From DASUAS01 sp963841415 (GTDB lineage Bacteria > Actinomycetota > Acidimicrobiia > IMCC26256 > DASPTH01): 64,000 nucleotides of DNA. The notes under the pieces are model-generated. The model made no database searches. It was given only the letters and a program-made list of their open reading frames with translations, and was not told the origin of the DNA. The position numbers and the translations under genes were made by a program. The DNA lies in the NCBI GenBank assembly GCA_963841415.1, contig CAWJCN010000001.1, positions 372,001 through 436,000 on the forward strand, given 5' to 3'. Positions 1 to 8,860 of this stretch are shown in pieces (position 1 is the stretch's first letter; each line of letters starts with the position of its first letter).

Positions 1-464
1 AACATGCGCAGGGCCACGAGGTCGAGCGCCTCGGCCAGCGTGCCGCCCAGTCCGAGCGCGACCACCAAGCCGAACGGCTCGCGCCGCACCACGCCGGCCA
101 CGAGCTCGACTCCGGTGCGGGTGTCGTGCTGCTCCTCCACCAGATAGCCGGTGGGTGTGATGGCGCTGCTACGGAGTCGCGCGCCCAGCGCGTCGATGGC
201 CGGCACGAGGTCGGCGTGGGTCAGCCCGGTCATCACTGCGCCGGCGTCGCTCTTGTGGAGCAACCCGGGCCCGAACGCCTTGAGCACGAGGGGTGCGTCG
301 AGCGTGGCGGCGGCGACCACCACGGCAGCCGGCGTCGCACCCACCGCGTGGCGCGGCACCGACACGCCGAACTCGCGCAGCGCTGCCTTCACGTCGGGCT
401 CGGGCACCACCGTGCGACCGTCGCCGAGCTTCCACGCGCGTGTGCGCGCCACCGCGCTAGACAC
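1..464 (-). CDS. ATP-grasp acyl-CoA synthetase (NDP-forming) beta domain, partial
   Basis: The minus strand encodes an ATP-grasp_5 domain as found in NDP-forming acetyl-/acyl-CoA synthetases, which convert an acyl-CoA plus ADP and phosphate to acid plus ATP or the reverse. Visible motifs are KAFGPGLLHKSDAGAV (nucleotide-binding strand-loop) and, about 50 residues later, GVELVAGVVRREPFG followed by a GLGG turn. A GTG at 464 is chosen because it overlaps the stop of the upstream amidohydrolase by 8 nt, implying translational coupling. The gene leaves the window at base 1, so only about 154 residues are visible. Domain identity is secure; substrate is unknown. It is the third gene of an aldehyde dehydrogenase-amidohydrolase operon. 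Confidence 0.8.
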   Translation of the reverse strand, partial: MSSAVARTRAWKLGDGRTVVPEPDVKAALREFGVSVPRHAVGATPAAVVVAAATLDAPLVLKAFGPGLLHKSDAGAVMTGLTHADLVPAIDALGARLRSSAITPTGYLVEEQHDTRTGVELVAGVVRREPFGLVVALGLGGTLAEALDLVALRM

Positions 465-1584
465 CGAACACGCGCGCCGCGTTCCCGGCGAGCACCCTCG
501 CCGCCGCGTCGTCGGTGAGGTCGGCGGTGAGGGTGGCGACGTGCTGGCGCGAGTTCGGCCACAGCGTCACGCTGTGCGGGTAGTCGCTGGAGTACATGCA
601 GCCGTCGACCATCCACGGGTTCCGGGTCATGAGGTCGAAGCCCACATGGTCGTCGAGCACGGTGACGAACAGGTTGCGGCCGACGCGTTCCTCCGCCCGC
701 AGGGCGGTGCCGACAGTGGCGTCGGCGAGCCCGCTGCGCACGTCGAGGTTCTGGCCCATGGTCTGCGCCCAGAACGGGAGCCACCCGCAATTCACCTCGG
801 CGGCCACGATGCGCAGTCCCGGATGACGGTCGAACACGCCACCCATCACCATGTAGGTGAACGGGCGCACCGCGGCGAAGAAACGGTAGACCGTTCCCGC
901 GGTGGTGATCTTCTGCTCGAGCAGCTCGTCGTAGTCGGCTTCCGACGGCCGGCCACCGAACGTGCGGTGGAAGCAGAGTGGGACGCCGGCGTCGGCGACG
1001 TGCGTGTAGAGCGCGTCGTAGTACCGGTCGTGGTAGGGCCTCACCGGGAACCCGGGAACGAAGCCGCCGCGCGCGCCCTTCGCCAGGCAGCGGTCGAGTT
1101 CGGCGATGCACGCGTCGATGCCGTCGTCGACCGGCAACATCGGCAACCCGACGATGTGGTCGCGGGCTGCACCCTGGAACTCGTCGAGGACCCAGTCGTT
1201 GTAGGAGCGCATGCACGCTTGCGCGAGGTCACGGTCGGGTTCCACGTACACGAAGATCGCGTTGTTGGGATAGACGACCGACACGTCGACGCCGTCGCGT
1301 GCCATGTCGGCGACGTGGGCGGCACCGTCGTAGTTGCCGGGCAGGATGTCGTCGAACCGCAAGCCCGACATGCGCTGGTCGGCCTGCTCGCGGCCTGCGG
1401 TCGCCTCGATGCCAAAGCTTCGCTTCGGCGGCCCACCATCGAAGCTCCAGCCGTCGCCACCGTCTACGGCACGCATCATGCGCGGGGCGCGGTCGCGCAA
1501 CGCCGCCGGGACGCCATCGAACACGTGCGGCGGTTCGTTGACGTGGCAGTCGGCCGAGATGATGCGCTCCGGCGTCGCGACCAT
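457..1584 (-). CDS. Amidohydrolase 2 family protein
   Basis: A 375-residue member of the amidohydrolase 2 family (metal-dependent TIM-barrel hydrolases and decarboxylases related to ACMSD). The N-terminus has ISADCHVNEPP, a variant of the usual DxH metal pair. The C-terminal half carries the conserved YSSDYPHSVTLWPNS segment with the catalytic Asp. The ATG at 1584 is preferred over an upstream extension of low-complexity Arg-rich frame because AGAAGG lies just before it and homology begins there. It follows the aldehyde dehydrogenase by 25 nt and overlaps the ATP-grasp gene by 8 nt, so the three are probably co-transcribed for catabolism of a carboxylic or cyclic substrate. The exact reaction cannot be read from sequence. 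Confidence 0.85.
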   Translation of the reverse strand: MVATPERIISADCHVNEPPHVFDGVPAALRDRAPRMMRAVDGGDGWSFDGGPPKRSFGIEATAGREQADQRMSGLRFDDILPGNYDGAAHVADMARDGVDVSVVYPNNAIFVYVEPDRDLAQACMRSYNDWVLDEFQGAARDHIVGLPMLPVDDGIDACIAELDRCLAKGARGGFVPGFPVRPYHDRYYDALYTHVADAGVPLCFHRTFGGRPSEADYDELLEQKITTAGTVYRFFAAVRPFTYMVMGGVFDRHPGLRIVAAEVNCGWLPFWAQTMGQNLDVRSGLADATVGTALRAEERVGRNLFVTVLDDHVGFDLMTRNPWMVDGCMYSSDYPHSVTLWPNSRQHVATLTADLTDDAAARVLAGNAARVFGV

Positions 1585-1609
1585 GGTCACACCCTTCTGG
1601 CGACGTGGT

Positions 1610-3073
1610 TCACGAGAGGTCGATCCACGCGCCCTTGAGTTGCGTGCTCTCGAGCACGCTCTCCATCCCGGAGTCGCGGCCGTAGCCGCTCTCCTTGAAC
1701 CCCCCGAACGGCACCGCCCAGTGGATGCGCCGGTAGGCGTTGACCCACACCGCGCCCGCTTCGACATCGCGCACCATCCGGTGGGCGCGCTTCAGGTTGG
1801 TGGTCCACACGCCGCACGCCAGCCCGTACGTGGAGTCGTTGGCGATCGCCACCGCTTCGTCGTCGTCGTCGAACGGGATCACGACACCGACCGGCCCGAA
1901 GATCTCCTCGCGAGCGATGCGCATCGAGTTGTCGGCCTCCCGGAAGAGCGTCGGCTCGACGTAGTAGCCGCCCGCGAACCGCGAATCCGACGCGAACAGC
2001 TCCGCGCCGCTGCGCCCTCCGAACGCGAGCGAGGCGCCCTCGGCGACGCCCAGCTGCAGGTAGGAGCGCACACGTGCGAACTGCTCGTCGGAGACGACGG
2101 GCCCCATCGTCGTGGCGCGGTCCATCGGGTCACCGAGCACGATCCCGGCCGCGATCGTCTCGACGCGCGCGAGCAGGTCGTCGTACACCGGGCGCTCGAC
2201 GAGCACGCGGGAACCGGCGACGCACGTCTGCCCGGCACCGCCGGTGAAGAGACCCATCGTCGACACGCCGACCGCGGCGGCATCGAGGTCGGCATCGGCG
2301 AACACGATGTTGGGCGACTTGCCGCCGAGCTCGAACGCGAGCTGCTTCAGCGTGCCGGCGGCCGCCGCGCTGATCCCCCGTGCCGTCTCGGTGGAACCGG
2401 TGAACGTGACGCGGCCGACGTCGGGATGGCGCACCAGCGCGTCGCCGGCTTCCTCGCCGAGGCCGGACACGATGTTGACGACGCCGGGCGGGAATCCTGC
2501 CGCCTCGAACAGCGGCGCGAGCGCGAGACACGAGCAGGCGGCCTGTTCGGCCGGCTTCACGACCACGGTGTTGCCAGCCGCGAGTGGTGCCGCCACCTTC
2601 GCACTGAACAGCGAGAGCGGCGAGTTCCACGGGATGATCACGCCAATCACGCCGATGGGCTCCCGACGCGTGAAGTTGAAGCTCTGCGGGCTGATCTCGA
2701 TGGTGTCGCCGTGGAGCTTGTCGGCCGCGCCGGCGTGGAAATACCACATCTGCGCGCACGCGGGGATCTCGGCCGACGTGTCGGCGATGATCTTGCCGTT
2801 GTCGCGGGTCTCGATCTCGGCGAGCTCGCCCGCCCGCTGCGCGACGAGGTCACCCATGCGGCGCAGCCGCGCGGCCCGCTCGAGCGCGCTCAGGCTCCGC
2901 CATGCCGGCAGCGCCGCCTTCGCGGCGGCCACGGCGGCCTCGACGTCGCCCGCCGCGCCGCGCGGGATGGTGGCCCACGGCTCGGCAGTCGCCGGGTTCA
3001 CGCTCACGAGCTCCTCGCCGCCGTCGGCCGCGAGCACGTGACCGCCGATCAGCTGGAGGAACGTGGTGCTCAT
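1610..3073 (-). CDS. NAD(P)-dependent aldehyde dehydrogenase
   Basis: A 487-residue aldehyde dehydrogenase of normal family length, oxidising an aldehyde to its acid with NAD(P)+. Diagnostic motifs are FELGGKSPNIVFADADLD (general-base Glu region), GQTCVAGSR with the catalytic Cys near residue 282, and EEIFGPVGVVIPF toward the C-terminus. The ATG at 3073 gives the typical N-terminus; an in-frame extension upstream is Arg/Pro-rich and unlike the family. It heads the operon with the amidohydrolase and ATP-grasp ligase and is divergent from a zinc alcohol dehydrogenase, which fits an alcohol to aldehyde to acid to CoA-ester route. Substrate specificity is not inferable. Confidence 0.92.
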   Translation of the reverse strand: MSTTFLQLIGGHVLAADGGEELVSVNPATAEPWATIPRGAAGDVEAAVAAAKAALPAWRSLSALERAARLRRMGDLVAQRAGELAEIETRDNGKIIADTSAEIPACAQMWYFHAGAADKLHGDTIEISPQSFNFTRREPIGVIGVIIPWNSPLSLFSAKVAAPLAAGNTVVVKPAEQAACSCLALAPLFEAAGFPPGVVNIVSGLGEEAGDALVRHPDVGRVTFTGSTETARGISAAAAGTLKQLAFELGGKSPNIVFADADLDAAAVGVSTMGLFTGGAGQTCVAGSRVLVERPVYDDLLARVETIAAGIVLGDPMDRATTMGPVVSDEQFARVRSYLQLGVAEGASLAFGGRSGAELFASDSRFAGGYYVEPTLFREADNSMRIAREEIFGPVGVVIPFDDDDEAVAIANDSTYGLACGVWTTNLKRAHRMVRDVEAGAVWVNAYRRIHWAVPFGGFKESGYGRDSGMESVLESTQLKGAWIDLS

Positions 3074-3094
3074 GGACTGCAACCTACGGTTCTC

Positions 3095-3106
3095 ATACGA
3101 TCGTTT
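3095..3106. promoter_or_regulatory. Near-palindrome in divergent ALDH/ADH promoter
   Basis: The 95-bp gap between the divergent dehydrogenases contains ATACGATCGTTT, a 12-bp element palindromic except for one symmetric mismatch pair, built on the perfect core ACGATCGT. Its position between two start codons suggests an operator for a shared regulator, but no regulator gene is adjacent and no second copy was seen. Confidence 0.25.
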
Positions 3107-3168
3107 CAAGCAGGGATTGAGCACGAGATCGAGCCGGTCGCGACGAGGCGAGGCAGAGGGAGACGGCC

Positions 3169-4281
3169 ATGCGCGCACAGGCGGTGGTGGTCCGGAGCGT
3201 GGCCGACGGGCCGCGGCTGGAGGAGATCGAGGTCGACCCGCCCGGGCCGGGTGAGGTGCTGGTCCGCGTGGCGGCATCGGGGATCTGCGGCTCCGACCTC
3301 CACATCCTCCACGGGCGGTCGGTCATCGACTCGTTCCCCATGGTCCTCGGCCACGAGGGCGCGGGCGTGGTGGAGGCGGTCGGCGACGGCGTGACCGGCG
3401 TCGCGCCCGGCGACCACGTGGTGCTCGCGCTCTACGGACCCTGCGGCACCTGCGACCAGTGCCGCACGGGGCGGTTCGTGCTCTGCGACGGAACCGCGCG
3501 GGTGGCCGCGATCGGCGGCCGGATGGCCGACGGCAGCACGCGGATGCGCCTGGCCGACGGCTCGACCCTCTTCCCGATGGTGGGCATCGGCAGCCTCGCC
3601 GAGTGGGCGGTGCTCCGCGCCGACCAGGTCGTCGCCGTCGATCCCGCCATCCCCCTCGACGTGATCTGCCTCGCCGGTTGCGGTGTCACCACGGGTCTCG
3701 GGTCGGTGTTCAACGTGGCCGACGTGCGGCCCGGCGAATCGGTGGCCGTGGTCGGATGCGGCGGGGTCGGGCTCAACGTGGTGCAGGGCGCGCGCATCGC
3801 GGGCGCGAGCCCGATCGTCGCGGTGGACACCAACCCGCGGAAGCTCGACCTGGCTCGGCGCCTGGGCGCGACCCACGCGGTCGAACCCGGCGAGAGCAGC
3901 GGTGTCGCGGCGGCGGTGCAACGCGTGGTGCCGCGCGGCGTCGACGTCGCCTTCGAGGTCGTGGGTGTGCCGGCGCTGGTGGCCGAGGCCTTCCTCGCGA
4001 CCCGGGCCGGCGGCCGGTGCGTCATGGTCGGTTCACCGCCGGCCGGCGAACCCATCCCCGTCGACGGGCGCGCGCTCTTCGGCGAACGGCGGCTCCTCGG
4101 CACCACCGGCGGTAGCAACGTGCCCGCGCGCGACATCCCGCGCATCGCGCGCCTCTATTCGGAAGGGCGGCTCGACCTCGACACGCTGGTCTCCGCTCGG
4201 CGTCCGCTCGGCGACTTCGCGTCGTCGATCGGCGAGACCGAACGCGGCGAAGTTGCGCGCAGCGTCGTCGTCATCGGCTGA
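3169..4281 (+). CDS. Zinc-dependent alcohol dehydrogenase (MDR superfamily)
   Basis: A 370-residue medium-chain dehydrogenase. The catalytic zinc site is seen in SGICGSD and GHEGAG. The structural zinc lobe is complete (CGTCDQCRTGRFVLC), and the Rossmann glycine motif VVGCGGVGLN follows in the middle. Length and order match the NDMA/mycothiol-type and class III-like alcohol dehydrogenases of actinobacteria; which cofactor is used is not clear from sequence. The ATG at 3169 is preceded by AGGGAG at good spacing. It is divergent from the aldehyde dehydrogenase operon, so the products probably act consecutively on an alcohol. Confidence 0.9.
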   Translation: MRAQAVVVRSVADGPRLEEIEVDPPGPGEVLVRVAASGICGSDLHILHGRSVIDSFPMVLGHEGAGVVEAVGDGVTGVAPGDHVVLALYGPCGTCDQCRTGRFVLCDGTARVAAIGGRMADGSTRMRLADGSTLFPMVGIGSLAEWAVLRADQVVAVDPAIPLDVICLAGCGVTTGLGSVFNVADVRPGESVAVVGCGGVGLNVVQGARIAGASPIVAVDTNPRKLDLARRLGATHAVEPGESSGVAAAVQRVVPRGVDVAFEVVGVPALVAEAFLATRAGGRCVMVGSPPAGEPIPVDGRALFGERRLLGTTGGSNVPARDIPRIARLYSEGRLDLDTLVSARRPLGDFASSIGETERGEVARSVVVIG

Positions 4282-4296
4282 CGTCGTCGTCCCGCG

Positions 4297-4791
4297 TCAC
4301 AGCCCGGGCAGGACCCGCCCGTATCCCTCGGCCGGCGTGCCCGGCGGCTTCATGTCGGCGGGACCGGTGCCCGGCTTGTCGAGCAGCACCTCGCCCTCGA
4401 GCCCGTCGGGGTCGATGAAGAAGAGGCTGATGGCGACGCCGAAGTCGGTGACGAAGCCGTCGGTGCACCCTCGCTCGATCAGCCGTTGGCGGATCTCGTC
4501 GAACGCGTCCTGCGACGCGGCCTGGAGCCCGATGTGGTCGATGGGACCACGGCCGAACATGGGCTTGTGGCGTTCGGCTTCGGGGTTTCCGGGCAGCTCG
4601 AACACGTTGAACTGCGTGTGCGGGCCGATGGTGACGAACGAGAGCCGGCCTTCCTGCTGCTCGTCGCCTTCGCCGTCGCTGATGGTCTGGTCGGCGAAGA
4701 CGGTGGCGCCGAAGACGTCGCGGTAGAAGGCGTGGAAGCGGTCGGTGTCCTTCGTGAGCACGGCCACGTGGTTGACGCCCGACAGCAGCAT
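4297..4791 (-). CDS. VOC/glyoxalase-fold family protein
   Basis: A 164-residue single protein with two beta-alpha-beta-beta-beta modules typical of vicinal oxygen chelate enzymes. It begins MLLSGVNHVAVLTKDTDRF and its second module contains IDHIGLQA and FFIDPDGLEGEVLL. Candidate metal ligands are the His of NHVAV, His in DHIGL and Glu in GLEGEV. The ATG at 4791 is selected because a TACGAT -10 element (plus coordinates 4798-4803) ends 6 nt upstream, the leaderless pattern seen repeatedly in this window. It is divergent from dnaE2. VOC proteins range from dioxygenases to resistance proteins, so the activity is undetermined. Confidence 0.8.
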   Translation of the reverse strand: MLLSGVNHVAVLTKDTDRFHAFYRDVFGATVFADQTISDGEGDEQQEGRLSFVTIGPHTQFNVFELPGNPEAERHKPMFGRGPIDHIGLQAASQDAFDEIRQRLIERGCTDGFVTDFGVAISLFFIDPDGLEGEVLLDKPGTGPADMKPPGTPAEGYGRVLPGL

Positions 4792-4959
4792 GGATCGATC
4801 GTACGCGAGGTTGCGGCGTACCCATCCCGTGGCCCCGGTCCCGGCAGGCCTCCCGCGGGCAGGTGCAGTGACGTGGGGACCGGGGTTCACTCCACTCTCC
4901 GCCCTTCGCCCCGTTTCGTCCACGACGCCGGGTACAGACAGCTACGGAAGGGTTGGCGG

Positions 4960-4989
4960 TTGCGGGATCGAACACATGTTCGGTACGGT
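4960..4989 (+). promoter_or_regulatory. dnaE2 promoter with LexA (SOS) box
   Basis: The sequence TCGAACACATGTTCGG at 4968-4983 matches the actinobacterial LexA box TCGAAC-N4-GTTCGA at 11 of 12 fixed bases. It sits exactly in the 18-bp spacer between a plausible -35 (TTGCGG, 4960-4965) and -10 (TACGGT, 4984-4989), ideal for repression. An ATG at 4976 lies inside the box and is therefore unlikely to be the dnaE2 start. SOS control of dnaE2 is established in mycobacteria. Confidence 0.85.
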
Positions 4990-4999
4990 CGCGATCCCC

Positions 5000-7900
5000 A
5001 TGATCGAGATACCGGCGTACGCCGAGCTCCACTGCCACACCAACTTCTCCTTCCTCGACGGGGCCAGCCATCCCGAGGAGCTGGCCGAGGAGGCGGCGCG
5101 CCTGGGGCTGGCCGGTCTGGCCGTCACCGATCACGACGGCCTCTACGGCGCGGTGCGCTTCGCGCTCGCCGCCCGCGAGCACGGCCTGCCGACGGTGTTC
5201 GGCGCCGAGCTGACCCTGCTCGATGGTCGCGGCCGTTCGCCGCTCCGCCCCGATCCCGAAGGCGAGCATCTGCTCGTCCTCGCCGAGGGCCCGGTGGGGT
5301 ACGCGCGCCTGGCGCGCGCGATCAGCGAGGCGCAGATGGCGGGGGAGAAGGGCGCGCCGCGCACCACCGTCGACGCACTCGTGCGTGCCGCGCGCGCGCC
5401 GGTGCACCTGCACCCGCAGGGGAGCGTGCGCAACGACAGCTGGTACGTGCTCACCGGATGTCGCAAGGGCACGGTGCCGGCCGCGCTGGTGCGCGACGGC
5501 CCGAGTGCGGCGCGCGTTGCGCTCGACCAGCTGGTCGCCGGGTTCGGCCGCGACCGCGTGCTGGTGGAGCTGTGGGATCACGGCGACCCGATCGACCGGC
5601 ACCGCAACGACGCGCTGGCCCAGGTGGCGATGGCCGCGGACGTCGACGTCGTCGCCACCAACAACGTGCACTACGCCACCCCGTCGCGCCGACCGCTCGC
5701 CACGGCGTTGGCCGCGGTGCGCGCCGGCCGTTCGCTCGACGAGATCGACGGTTGGTTGCCGGCCGCGCCGTTCGCGCATCTCCGCAGCGCGGGGGAGCAG
5801 GAGCGTCGATTCGCACGCTGGCCCGGCGCGGTGGCGCGCACGGTCGACGTCGCGCGCGCGTGCGCGTTCGACCTGCGACTGGCCGCGCCCGAGCTCCCCG
5901 ACCACGACGTCCCTGACGGTCATACCGAGATGACCTGGTTGCGCGAGCTCACCGAGCGCGGTGCGCGCGTGCGTTACCCGTCGACGCATCCGCAGCACGA
6001 GGAGGCGATGGCGCAGATCGCGCACGAGCTCGACGTGATCGAGCAGCTCAACTTCCCCGGCTACTTCCTGGTGCTCGTCGACATCGTCGAGTTCTGCCGG
6101 GTGCACGACATCTACTGCCAGGGTCGCGGCAGTGCGGCCAACAGCGCGGTGTGTTACGCGCTCGGTGTCACCAAGGCCGACGCGGTCGCGCTCGGACTCT
6201 TGTTCGAACGCTTCCTCTCGCTCGAGCGCGACGGCCCGCCCGACATCGACCTCGACATCGAGCACCAGCGGCGCGAGGAGGTCATCCAGTACGTCTACCG
6301 CAAGTACGGCCGCGAGCGCGCCGCGCAGGTGGCCAACGTGATCACCTACCGGCCGCGCTCCGCGCTGCGCGAGATGGCGAAGGCCGTCGGTCTCTCACCC
6401 GGTCACGCCGACGCGCTCACCAAGTGGGTCGACCGGTGGAGCCGGGGAACGGGCGGGTTCGAATCGCTGCGCGACGACCTCCACAACAAGGACACTGGCG
6501 CGCCGCCCGTCCCGAAGCTCGCGCTGGAGCTGGCCGAGCAGGTGCTCGACTTCCCGCGCCACCTCGGCATCCACTCGGGCGGGATGGTGATGGCCGACCG
6601 CCCGCTCACCGAGTGCTGCCCGATCGAGTGGGCGCGCATGGAGGATCGCTCGGTGCTCCAGTGGGACAAGGACGACTGCGCCGCCGCCGGCCTGGTGAAG
6701 TTCGACCTGCTCGGCCTGGGCATGCTCACGATGCTGCACCTTGCCGTCGACCTCGTGCGCGAGCACGAGAGGGTGGACGTCGACCTCGCCACCATCCCGC
6801 AGGAACCCGAGGTGTACGCGCTGCTGTGCGCGGCCGACACCATCGGCGTGTTCCAGGTGGAGAGCCGGGCGCAGATGGCCACGCTGCCGCGCCTGCGTCC
6901 CGAGAAGTTCTACGACCTGGTGGTGGAGGTGGCGCTCATCCGTCCCGGACCGATCCAGGGCGGGTCGGTGCATCCCTACCTCCGCCGGCGCAACGGCCAG
7001 GAGCCGATCACCTACCCGCACCCGCTGCTGGAGCAGTGCCTGGAGAAGACGCTCGGCGTGCCGCTGTTCCAGGAGCAGCTCATGCAGATGGCGATCGACG
7101 TGGCCGGGTTCACGCCGGGAGAATCCGACCGCTTGCGTCAGGCGATGGGGTCGAAGCGGTCACGCGCGCGCATGGCGGCGATGCGCGACCGCCTGCTCGC
7201 AGGCATGGCCGCGCGCGGCATCACCGGTGAGGTCGCCGACGACATCGTGCACAAGATCGAAGGCTTCGCCGACTTCGGCTTCCCCGAGAGCCACTCGGTG
7301 AGCTTCGCCTATCTCGTGTACTCGAGCTCGTGGATCAAGCTGCACTACCCGGCGGAGTTCGCGTGCGCGCTGCTCAACGCGCAGCCGATGGGCTTCTACT
7401 CGCCGCACACCATCGTGCGCGACGCCACTCGTCACGGAGTGGAGGTGGTGGGTCCATGTGTGGAGCGGTCGCGCAAGGACTGCACGCTCGAGCCGCGCTC
7501 CGAGGCCGCGGGTCCGGTGGGCCGTCCCGGACCGGGGTGGCACGCCGATCCGTCGATCCACGCCATGCGGGTCGGACTGCGCTATGTGCGCGGGTTGAGC
7601 GACGCGCTGCTCGACCGCATCGACGACGCGCGCGCCGAGCAGCCCTTCACCGATCTCGCCGACTTCACCCGTCGCACCGGCGCGCCCACCGACGCGCTGG
7701 AGGCGCTCGCCACCGCGGGCGCGTTCGCGTGCTTCGACCACACCCGACGTGAAGCGTTGTGGGCCGCGGGTGCGTTGCGCGACGCGCGGTCCGACAAGCT
7801 GCCCGGGGTTGTCACCGGCGCCGAGGCACCAGAGTTGCCGGGCATGCACGAGGTCGAGGAGATCGCGGCCGACCTCTGGGCAACCGGGTTGTCGTCGGCG

Positions 7901-8263
7901 CGCCATCCCACCGAGCTGGTGCGCGATCAGCTGGCGGCGCGGGGCATCGTCACCGCCGCGCAGCTGCGCGAGCTGCCCGACCGTTCAGTGATCGACATCG
8001 CCGGTGTGGTCACGCATCGCCAGCAGCCGTCGACGGCGAAGGGCGTGATCTTCCTCAACCTCGAGGACGAGACGGGGCTGATCAACGTGATCTGCACGCC
8101 CGACGTGTGGAAGCGCTACCGCAAGGTCGCCCGCACCGCGCCCGCACTCGAGATCCGCGGGTTGCTGGAGAAGTACCAGGGCGTCACCAACGTGCTCGCC
8201 CGCCGCATCGTCGCCCTGCCGCTCGGCCTCACCGACCTCCTGCGGTCACGCGACTTCCACTAG
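5000..8263 (+). CDS. dnaE2: Error-prone DNA polymerase III alpha subunit DnaE2
   Basis: A 1087-residue C-family polymerase of DnaE2 length. The PHP domain opens with AELHCHTNFSFLDGAS (residues 7-22). The polymerase core has GRGSAANSAVCYALG and the catalytic aspartates in PPDIDLDIEHQRR (near residues 413-421). The helix-hairpin-helix region and the OB domain with FLNLEDETGLINVIC follow, and the protein ends in SRDFH like other DnaE2 proteins. It performs mutagenic translesion synthesis during the SOS response, normally with ImuA'/ImuB, which are not encoded nearby. The ATG at 5000 is chosen because it lies just downstream of the -10 element; the earlier ATG at 4976 is inside the LexA box. A VOC gene is divergent. 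Confidence 0.95.
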   Translation: MIEIPAYAELHCHTNFSFLDGASHPEELAEEAARLGLAGLAVTDHDGLYGAVRFALAAREHGLPTVFGAELTLLDGRGRSPLRPDPEGEHLLVLAEGPVGYARLARAISEAQMAGEKGAPRTTVDALVRAARAPVHLHPQGSVRNDSWYVLTGCRKGTVPAALVRDGPSAARVALDQLVAGFGRDRVLVELWDHGDPIDRHRNDALAQVAMAADVDVVATNNVHYATPSRRPLATALAAVRAGRSLDEIDGWLPAAPFAHLRSAGEQERRFARWPGAVARTVDVARACAFDLRLAAPELPDHDVPDGHTEMTWLRELTERGARVRYPSTHPQHEEAMAQIAHELDVIEQLNFPGYFLVLVDIVEFCRVHDIYCQGRGSAANSAVCYALGVTKADAVALGLLFERFLSLERDGPPDIDLDIEHQRREEVIQYVYRKYGRERAAQVANVITYRPRSALREMAKAVGLSPGHADALTKWVDRWSRGTGGFESLRDDLHNKDTGAPPVPKLALELAEQVLDFPRHLGIHSGGMVMADRPLTECCPIEWARMEDRSVLQWDKDDCAAAGLVKFDLLGLGMLTMLHLAVDLVREHERVDVDLATIPQEPEVYALLCAADTIGVFQVESRAQMATLPRLRPEKFYDLVVEVALIRPGPIQGGSVHPYLRRRNGQEPITYPHPLLEQCLEKTLGVPLFQEQLMQMAIDVAGFTPGESDRLRQAMGSKRSRARMAAMRDRLLAGMAARGITGEVADDIVHKIEGFADFGFPESHSVSFAYLVYSSSWIKLHYPAEFACALLNAQPMGFYSPHTIVRDATRHGVEVVGPCVERSRKDCTLEPRSEAAGPVGRPGPGWHADPSIHAMRVGLRYVRGLSDALLDRIDDARAEQPFTDLADFTRRTGAPTDALEALATAGAFACFDHTRREALWAAGALRDARSDKLPGVVTGAEAPELPGMHEVEEIAADLWATGLSSARHPTELVRDQLAARGIVTAAQLRELPDRSVIDIAGVVTHRQQPSTAKGVIFLNLEDETGLINVICTPDVWKRYRKVARTAPALEIRGLLEKYQGVTNVLARRIVALPLGLTDLLRSRDFH

Positions 8264-8269
8264 CCCTTC

Positions 8270-8284
8270 CGGGTGGGGCACCCG
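8270..8284 (+). terminator. Short hairpin after dnaE2
   Basis: CGGGTG-GGG-CACCCG forms a 6-bp GC stem with a 3-nt loop starting 7 nt after the dnaE2 stop. There is no U-tract, so it may only pause or stabilise the 3' end. Confidence 0.35.
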
Positions 8285-8404
8285 CTCCTGACGGTCCCGA
8301 CCTCGACGCCAATTCGTGGGGGTACAACCGGCGACTACGAGAGAATTGTTCGATTTCGTGTCACCTGGATCGGGGTCGAGCGGCATCGTAGGAGTGTGTT
8401 GGCG

Positions 8405-8860
8405 GTGTCCGATGCCGAGGTCTACGGGAAGTACGCGGAGGAGTTGGTTCGCTTCGCGACGGTCCTCGTCGGTCCGGACGCCGCCGCCGACGTGGTCTCC
8501 GCTTCGGTCATCACCACGTTCGGTGCGTCGGCGTGGGCGGATGTCCGGAACCCGCGCGCCTACCTCTATCGGGCCGTCCTCAACGAGTCTCGGATGACGG
8601 CTCGACGTGATGCCCGGCGAGTGCGGTACGAACAACGGGCGGCCGCTCGGGACATCGCCGATGCGCCTTCGACACCGCGGCCGGAAGTGTTCGCCGCGGT
8701 CGAGGCGCTCAGCCCGAGACAGCGAGCGGTCGTGTACCTCACCTACTGGGAGGATCTCGATCCGGGTGCCACTGCCGCGCTGCTCGGCATCTCGGATGGC
8801 GCGGTCCGACGTCATCTCGCGCGGGCCCGCAAGACGCTGAGGAGGGTGCTCGATGCCTGA
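8405..8860 (+). CDS. Small ECF/SigE-type RNA polymerase sigma factor
   Basis: A 151-residue protein with sigma region 2 (YAEELVRFATVLVG through the NPRAYLYRAVLN segment) and region 4 (ALSPRQRAVVYLTYWEDL and a helix-turn-helix ending GAVRRHLARARKTL). This is the two-domain plan of ECF sigma factors, which redirect RNA polymerase to a small regulon. GTG at 8405 is chosen for the GGAG 10 nt upstream and because homology begins at once; in-frame TTG 8399 and GTG 8396 are alternatives. It overlaps the downstream YVTN membrane protein by 8 nt, the position usually held by an anti-sigma factor, so the two are probably functionally paired. Confidence 0.85.
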   Translation: MSDAEVYGKYAEELVRFATVLVGPDAAADVVSASVITTFGASAWADVRNPRAYLYRAVLNESRMTARRDARRVRYEQRAAARDIADAPSTPRPEVFAAVEALSPRQRAVVYLTYWEDLDPGATAALLGISDGAVRRHLARARKTLRRVLDA

